Part shown: positions 59,409-64,000 of the stretch, in pieces
Position numbering within the stretch: the first letter of the stretch is position 1
Layout of the letters: every line of letters starts with the position of its first letter
Assembly: GCA_020848545.1 (NCBI GenBank)
Contig: JADLHZ010000161.1
Span: 1-64,000 of the forward strand
From: Deltaproteobacteria bacterium
GTDB taxonomy: Bacteria; Myxococcota; JADLHZ01
Direction of reading: 5' to 3'
DNA length: 64,000 nucleotides
The notes under the pieces: generated by a model
Databases searched by the model: none
What the model saw: only the letters and a program-made list of their open reading frames with translations
Told to the model about the DNA's origin: nothing
Translations under genes and position numbers: made by a program

Positions 59409-60143
59409 TTAGGGCTCGAGCGCCGCCCCGTCGACGATGCCTAGCGCCAACGCGCCGATCCAGCCGAAGAAGCCGACGTTCGACATCACCTGCAACGGAT
59501 ACGCACGCGCCACGCTCGGCACGGTGCCGTCCGGCCGCAGCTCACGTTGCAAGAGCGCGAAGGCGACCACGTTCATCGCGACGAGCCCGACCTCGAGGAC
59601 GAGCAAGATCGTGCCGCGCACGGGCGAGCCGGCGAGGAACTGACCGATGCCGAGCGGCATCAGGTAGTACCAATGCCAACGCTTCTCCGGCGGCGGCGTC
59701 TCGATCACCTTCGGCGGCATCGCGACGGGCTCGCTCGCCGGCGCGGCGACGATCTCGGGGCTCGGCGCGACCGGCTGCGACTCGGGCTCTGCGCTCGGCT
59801 TCGGCAGCACGTCGAAGTACGAGACGGTCTCCGGGCTCACCCGATCCGGGTCGAAGTGAAAGTCCGGAAAGCGCTTCAAGAGCTCGCGGTACTCGCTGAC
59901 TGCAGCTTCTTCCTTCTTCGCTGCGTACAAGCTGAGCACGAGCTTCTCACGGGCGTCGCGCTCGAGCGCCGTGCCTTTGTCGCGTTCGGGGAGCGCCGCC
60001 AAAGCAGCGGAGTACAGCTCGGCGGCGCGCGCGAACTTGCCGGCGCGATACGCTTCGACAGCGTCGCCCATCTTCGTGTGTTTGGCAGCGCTGGCCGTCG
60101 TCGCGAACGACAGGCACAGAGCCAAGAGCAGACCGCGCAGCAT
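59409..60143 (-). CDS. Exported TPR protein with C-terminal membrane helices
   Basis: 244 residues: signal peptide (MLRGLLLALCLSFATTASA), two TPR-like units (DAVEAYRAGKFARAAELYSAAL and LYAAKKEEAAVSEYRELLKRFPDFHF), a Pro/Ala/Glu-rich linker (about 110-155), then two or three hydrophobic segments (WYYLMPLGIGQFLAG, ILLVLEVGLVAMNVVAFALL, GFFGWIGALALGIVDG). The domain layout matches a group of myxobacterial envelope proteins of unknown function. 66 bases downstream of serC on the same strand. Confidence 0.75.
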   Translation of the reverse strand: MLRGLLLALCLSFATTASAAKHTKMGDAVEAYRAGKFARAAELYSAALAALPERDKGTALERDAREKLVLSLYAAKKEEAAVSEYRELLKRFPDFHFDPDRVSPETVSYFDVLPKPSAEPESQPVAPSPEIVAAPASEPVAMPPKVIETPPPEKRWHWYYLMPLGIGQFLAGSPVRGTILLVLEVGLVAMNVVAFALLQRELRPDGTVPSVARAYPLQVMSNVGFFGWIGALALGIVDGAALEP

Positions 60144-60209
60144 CTACCAGAAGTGAATCCGATGCCGGCCCGGCGAGCAAGCTTTGCTGCGATGATCTGA
60201 CTACCTAAG

Positions 60210-61286
60210 CTACGCGTTCTTCTTCGCGAAGGCGTCCATGAACGCGACGAGCACGTCGACGCTCGCGGGCTCGACCGGATTGTACAACGACACGCGCATG
60301 CCGCCGACGCTGCGATGGCCCTTCATGCCGACGAGCCCCGCCGCTTTGGCTTCACTGAGAAAGCGCTCTTCCAGAGCTTCGCTCGGCAGGCGGAAGACGA
60401 CGTTCATGCGCGAGCGCGCCGCGGGCTCGACGGGGCAACGATAGAAGTGCGGCGCCGCATCGATCGCACGATACAACGCGGCCGCCTTCTTCTCGTTGCG
60501 CGCCTCCATCCCGGCGAGGCCGCCGTGTTGCTTCGTCCACTCGAGCACGAGGCGCATCATGTAGATCGCGAAGGTTGGCGGCGTGTTGTAGAGCGACTCC
60601 GCCTTGGCGTAGGTCTCGTAGCGCAGGCTCGGCGGCAAGTGCGCTCCGGCCCCGGCGATGAAGTCCTTGCGAACGACGACCACCGTGAGCCCACTTGGCC
60701 CCACGTTCTTCTGTGCCGCAGCGTAGATCAGCGCGAAGCGATCGACGGGCGTCGGCCGCCAGAGAAAGTCGCTCGACATGTCGCAGATGTGCGGCACGGC
60801 GCCGGTGTCTGGGAACGCCTGCCACTGCGTGCCTTCGAGCGTGTTGTTGCTCGTCGTGTGTACGTACGCTGCCTTCGCATCGAAGGAGAGCTCGCTCGCC
60901 GCCGGGATGCGCGTGAACGGCTTGGTGTTCGCCGCTTCGCGCACGCTGCCGACGCTCTTCGCTTCGTCGAACGCTTTCTCCGACCAGCCGCCGGTGATCA
61001 CGTAGTCGGCGCTCTTACCGGCGGTGAGAAAGTGCATCGGCACGAGCGCGAACTGCGTGTGGCCGCCGCCCGAGAGCAGCAAGACATGGTGCGTGCTCGG
61101 CACCGCGAGCACTTCACGCAGCAGCGACAGCGCCGCGTGGTGCACCTCGTCGTACTCTTTGCCGCGATGCGAGTGCTCCATGATCGACATGCCGCTGCCG
61201 CGGTAGTCCATGAGCTCCTGCTGGGCGCGTTCGAGCACCGTGGTCGGCAGCGCCGCAGGGCCGGCGTTGAAGTTGTGAATCCGCAT
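60210..61286 (-). CDS. serC: Phosphoserine aminotransferase
   Basis: 358 residues from ATG at 61286 (MRIHNFNAGPAALPTTVLE). PLP enzyme of serine biosynthesis. Seen: AGPAALP, SGMSIMEHSHR, LLLSGGGHTQFALVPMHFL, TTSNNTLEGTQW, CDMSSDFLWRPTPVDRFALIYAAAQKNVGPSGLTVVVVR with the PLP-Lys in AQKNVGPSG, and the C-terminal KGHRSVGGMRVSLYNP. Length typical. Follows the Sel1 gene by 10 bases on the same strand, so these two are probably co-transcribed. Confidence 0.97.
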   Translation of the reverse strand: MRIHNFNAGPAALPTTVLERAQQELMDYRGSGMSIMEHSHRGKEYDEVHHAALSLLREVLAVPSTHHVLLLSGGGHTQFALVPMHFLTAGKSADYVITGGWSEKAFDEAKSVGSVREAANTKPFTRIPAASELSFDAKAAYVHTTSNNTLEGTQWQAFPDTGAVPHICDMSSDFLWRPTPVDRFALIYAAAQKNVGPSGLTVVVVRKDFIAGAGAHLPPSLRYETYAKAESLYNTPPTFAIYMMRLVLEWTKQHGGLAGMEARNEKKAAALYRAIDAAPHFYRCPVEPAARSRMNVVFRLPSEALEERFLSEAKAAGLVGMKGHRSVGGMRVSLYNPVEPASVDVLVAFMDAFAKKNA

Positions 61287-61296
61287 GGGCGAGACG

Positions 61297-62211
61297 TTAG
61301 CGCGGGGCGACGAGCGAAGGAAGCGCCGCTTGCTCGACCTGCGCGTTCGGCTGCAGGTAGCACGCGTACTCCAAGCCGAGATCGCACGCGCGCCGGTAGT
61401 AGTCGGCGGCTTCTTTGGCGTTCTGCGGGACGAACTCGGCAAAGTCGAGCATCTTGCCGAGCCGCCAGCACGACCAGCTGTCCGAGAGCGCGCAGGCCTT
61501 GCTCAAGAAGAGGCCGGCGATGCCCGAGACGGCTTCGACGTTCGGGCTGTTGAGATAGACGATGCCCAAGTAGCGGCACGACGAGACCTCGCCCTGATCG
61601 CAGCCGCGCTTGAACACCAAGATCGCGACCGAGTCGTTCTGCGGCCGGCCGGCCCCTTGGTGGAGCGCGTAGCCATAGTAGGTGCAGGCGAGCGTGTAGC
61701 CTTTGACGCACGCTTCTTCGAAGAGGTCGGCTGCCTTCAACGCGTCGCGCGCGATCTGATCGCCACGCATCAGCGCATCGCCGAGGCCGACGCAGCTCGG
61801 CGTGTCGCCCTTCTTGCAGGCCTTCTCGTAGCGGCAGAGCTCCTCGCTCGCGGCGCAGGGGGTGCGCGCCAAGGTCTTCGCGCTGCTCGCCTCCGCTTTG
61901 CCCAAGAGGACGATGGCGACGCCGGCGAGCGAGTCGAAGTGGCCCTCGGTGGAGGTGAACTCGCTGAGCAGGAGGCCGTCGGCGCCGAGCTTGCGCGCCT
62001 CGGTGCGGAGCTGCGCGACCATCTCGGTGTAGCTCCCGTTCGGATTCTCGACCTCGAGCCGCGCCACTTCTTTATAGGGTTGGTCGACGCTCTCCGGGCC
62101 GTTGAAGACGCGGACGAAGGGCGACGGCGCCCGCTGCAGATCGCGCAGCATCTTCACGCGGACTTGGCCCGTGCAGGCGGTCAAAAGGAGCAGAACGCAG
62201 AGCGCGCGCAT
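61297..62211 (-). CDS. Sel1-repeat lipoprotein
   Basis: 304 residues from ATG at 62211 (MRALCVLLLLTACTG), giving a lipobox LLTAC. Residues about 35-120 are a domain with EVARLEVENPNGSYTEM and GADGLLLSEFTS. Residues about 130-290 hold Sel1-like repeats with paired cysteines (CRYEKACKKGDTPSCVGLGDALM, ACVKGYTLACTYYGYALHQGAG, GCDQGEVSSCRYLGIVYL, ACALSDSWSCWRLGKML, ACDLGLEYACYL), the disulfide-bearing type used outside the cytoplasm. Probably outer-membrane scaffold. First gene of a pair with serC. Confidence 0.85.
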   Translation of the reverse strand: MRALCVLLLLTACTGQVRVKMLRDLQRAPSPFVRVFNGPESVDQPYKEVARLEVENPNGSYTEMVAQLRTEARKLGADGLLLSEFTSTEGHFDSLAGVAIVLLGKAEASSAKTLARTPCAASEELCRYEKACKKGDTPSCVGLGDALMRGDQIARDALKAADLFEEACVKGYTLACTYYGYALHQGAGRPQNDSVAILVFKRGCDQGEVSSCRYLGIVYLNSPNVEAVSGIAGLFLSKACALSDSWSCWRLGKMLDFAEFVPQNAKEAADYYRRACDLGLEYACYLQPNAQVEQAALPSLVAPR

Positions 62212-62363
62212 TCGGAGGGAGTTTGCCCGGGGGGTGCGGGTGACGCACGTTTGTCCATTTTGCTTGTCGAAAGTGACAACGACATTTGACACCTGCCGAT
62301 ACATTCACTGTCCGGCAAGCAGCAGGCACTGAATGTTGGACGTGGCAAACTCCTGGGTTAGGG

Positions 62364-62388
62364 AAAGGCGGCAATGGGGCCGCCTTTT
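62364..62388 (+). terminator. Hairpin with T-run in the lon upstream region
   Basis: Perfect 9-base stem AAAGGCGGC/GCCGCCTTT with a 6-base loop (AATGGG), followed by TTCCGTTTT. About 68 bases before lon ATG. It may end a short unannotated transcript or act as an attenuator for lon. Confidence 0.65.
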
Positions 62389-62421
62389 CCGTTTTGTGCA
62401 TACCCTCGTATTATCGAACAC

Positions 62422-62449
62422 TTGACCAATTGGTGCCTCGGTTTAACTT
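62422..62449 (+). promoter_or_regulatory. Candidate lon promoter, nearly leaderless
   Basis: TTGACC, a 16-base spacer, then TAACTT ending 6 bases before the lon ATG (62456). It would start transcription at or beside the start codon. A second -10-like TATTAT lies at 62409-62414 without a good -35. Confidence 0.35.
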
Positions 62450-62455
62450 GGCCCA

Positions 62456-64000
62456 ATGGATAGCCAAGAAGAGCTCGCGCACCTCTCGAATACCCCCTTC
62501 GCCCTCCTGCCGCTCCGCAAAGGCGTGCTGCTCCCGGGCGCGGTGACCACCCTCCCCGTTGGCCGTCCCAAGACCTTGGATCTCTTCCGCCACTTGCAGG
62601 CCGGCGCCATCATCGGCGTCGCCGTGCAAAAGGACGGCAGCGTCGAGAACCCGGATCTCGAGGATCTGCATCCGGTCGGCGTGTTCGCGCGCGTGCGTCG
62701 CGTCAGCGAAGAGCGCCCAGGCTGGGTGCGCGTCGTCTTGGAGGCGCTCGGGCGTTTCCGTCTGGAGAGCATCGCCGCCGTCGACCCCTATTGGACAGCG
62801 ACCGGCAAGCTCATCCCGGACACGCTCGGTGAAACGCCCGAGTCGCACATCCTCGCCGAGGCCTTGCTCGAGACGATCAAGAAGGCCGGCGCGCAGGCCG
62901 CCGATGCGCTGCAACAAGCGGCCGGCAAGTGCGACGCGCAAAAGGCGCCGGGGCGGGCGGCCGACATCGTCGGCGGTGCGCTTGGCTTGGAGCAAGACAA
63001 AGAGCTCGAGATCTTGCTCGCCGAAGGCACGAACGATCGCCTGCGCCTGGTCACGCGGCGGCTCGGTGAGCTGCAAGCGATCCACGAGATGCGCAACAAG
63101 ATCAACGACGAGGTCCGCCGCGGCATCGGCAAGAACCAACGCGAGGCGATCCTGCGTGAGCAACTGCGCGCGATCAAGAAAGAGCTCGGCGAAGAGAAGG
63201 GTGACGACTTCGAGAACTTGAAGAAGAAGCTCGACGACGCCGGCCTGCCCGAGAACGTGCGCGAGGTGGTCGATCGCGAGCTCAGTCGCTACGAGGCGAT
63301 GAGCGAGATGCAGGCCGAGCGCGGCGTCATCAGAAACTACCTGGAGCTGATCGCGGCGTTGCCGTGGTCTAAGCGCGCCGAGAGCACGCTCGACATCGAC
63401 AAGGTGCAAGCGAAGCTCGACGGCGATCACTTCGGCTTGGAAGACGTCAAGAAGCGTATCCTCGAGCACCTCGCCGTGTTGAAGGTGGCGAACAACCGCC
63501 GCGGCACGATCCTCTGCCTCGCGGGGCCGCCGGGCGTGGGCAAGACCTCGCTCGGCCAGTCGATCGCCGACGCCACCGGCCGGCCGTTCGTGCGGGTCGC
63601 GCTGGGCGGCGTGCGTGACGAAGCGGAAGTGCGCGGCCATCGCCGCACCTACGTCGGCGCGCTCCCGGGGCGGATCATCAACGCGCTGAAGACGGCCAAG
63701 GTGAAGAACCCGGTGTTCTTGCTCGACGAGATCGACAAGCTCGGCCAGGGCTGGATGGGCTCGCCGGAAGCGGCGCTGCTCGAGGTGCTCGACCCGGAGC
63801 AGAACACGACCTTCACCGATCACTACCTGGAGCTGCCCTTCGATCTGTCGGAAGTGCTCTTCGTCTGCACCGCGAACTCGCTCGAGACCTTGAGCGCGCC
63901 GCTGCGTGACCGCTTGGAGATCATCGAGGTCAGCGGCTACACGATGGACGAGAAGTTCCACATCGCGAAGAAGCACCTGATCCCGAAGCAGCTGAAGGAG
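62456..64000 (+). CDS. lon: ATP-dependent protease Lon (C-terminus outside window)
   Basis: 515 visible residues from ATG at 62456, running off the right edge. N-terminal substrate-binding domain ([21 protein letters not shown]), then a coiled region ([33 protein letters not shown]). The AAA+ module follows: Walker [12 protein letters not shown] (about 355-365), the [22 protein letters not shown] loop and Walker [12 protein letters not shown]. The Ser-Lys protease domain is beyond the edge. Degrades damaged and short-lived regulators in the cytoplasm. Upstream has a hairpin and a putative leaderless promoter. Confidence 0.97.
   Translation, partial: MDSQEELAHLSNTPFALLPLRKGVLLPGAVTTLPVGRPKTLDLFRHLQAGAIIGVAVQKDGSVENPDLEDLHPVGVFARVRRVSEERPGWVRVVLEALGRFRLESIAAVDPYWTATGKLIPDTLGETPESHILAEALLETIKKAGAQAADALQQAAGKCDAQKAPGRAADIVGGALGLEQDKELEILLAEGTNDRLRLVTRRLGELQAIHEMRNKINDEVRRGIGKNQREAILREQLRAIKKELGEEKGDDFENLKKKLDDAGLPENVREVVDRELSRYEAMSEMQAERGVIRNYLELIAALPWSKRAESTLDIDKVQAKLDGDHFGLEDVKKRILEHLAVLKVANNRRGTILCLAGPPGVGKTSLGQSIADATGRPFVRVALGGVRDEAEVRGHRRTYVGALPGRIINALKTAKVKNPVFLLDEIDKLGQGWMGSPEAALLEVLDPEQNTTFTDHYLELPFDLSEVLFVCTANSLETLSAPLRDRLEIIEVSGYTMDEKFHIAKKHLIPKQLKE

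Noticed and set aside
1-64000. tRNA, rRNA or intact IS elements
   Set aside because: No cloverleaf-like sequence, ribosomal segment or transposase with terminal repeats was recognised by eye; a tRNAscan run could overturn this for tRNA.

Overview
The window reads as chromosomal DNA of a myxobacterium-like organism (Myxococcota). This rests on visibly high GC with G/C-ending codons, many lipoproteins including Cys-rich DGCGG-type ones, a Hanks Ser/Thr kinase, ECF sigma factors, a mevalonate-pathway operon and hpnC/hpnD. No rRNA, tRNA, CRISPR array or intact insertion sequence was seen. Genes are densely packed, and most operons use 4-base stop/start overlaps (ATGA, GTGA, TTGA).

Layout. 1-10.6 kb (minus): a three-gene surface operon, made of a beta-helix lipoprotein, a Cys-rich repeat lipoprotein, and a very large SpvB/FG-GAP/Rhs protein that runs off the left edge. 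10.9-18.9 kb: housekeeping and lipoprotein genes (xthA, a small membrane protein, class I aldolase, dusB, a GST, a cNMP-binding protein, a TPR membrane protein). 19.0-26.1 kb (minus): one overlapping operon, folD-ccmABCDEFGH plus a CcmI-like gene, for cytochrome c maturation. 26.2-27.6 kb: an ECF sigma factor and its putative anti-sigma factor. 27.6-31.5 kb: an accessory patch with two orphan genes, a degenerate 22-bp tandem array, two Sac II-type palindromes, and an AAA ATPase/DUF4276 pair that looks like a defence module. 31.6-41 kb: a DUF3857 lipoprotein, a PilB/GspE ATPase coupled to ddl, a second ECF sigma factor, a short-chain dehydrogenase and several orphans.

41.2-57.3 kb is the most interesting stretch. 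An operon fni-mvk-mvaD-mvaA-hpnC-hpnD-thiD (isoprenoid and squalene synthesis, with ispA nearby) is bracketed by two paralogous modules. Each module has one very large, mostly unrecognised protein (1232 and 1108 aa) and one small TPR protein (151 and 139 aa) resembling SycD/LcrH-class secretion chaperones. The large proteins share N-terminal motifs, a central YVELR-AEF motif and a nearly identical C-terminal amphipathic tail. One has a long hydrophobic stretch of the kind seen in type III translocators. I infer two secreted-protein/chaperone pairs of an undescribed family. Both TPR genes end at copies of the same AGGTCCC palindrome.

57.3-64 kb: a Ser/Thr kinase with TQIVT repeats, a small charged protein, a TPR/membrane protein, serC, a Sel1-repeat lipoprotein, and the start of lon, which continues past the right edge.
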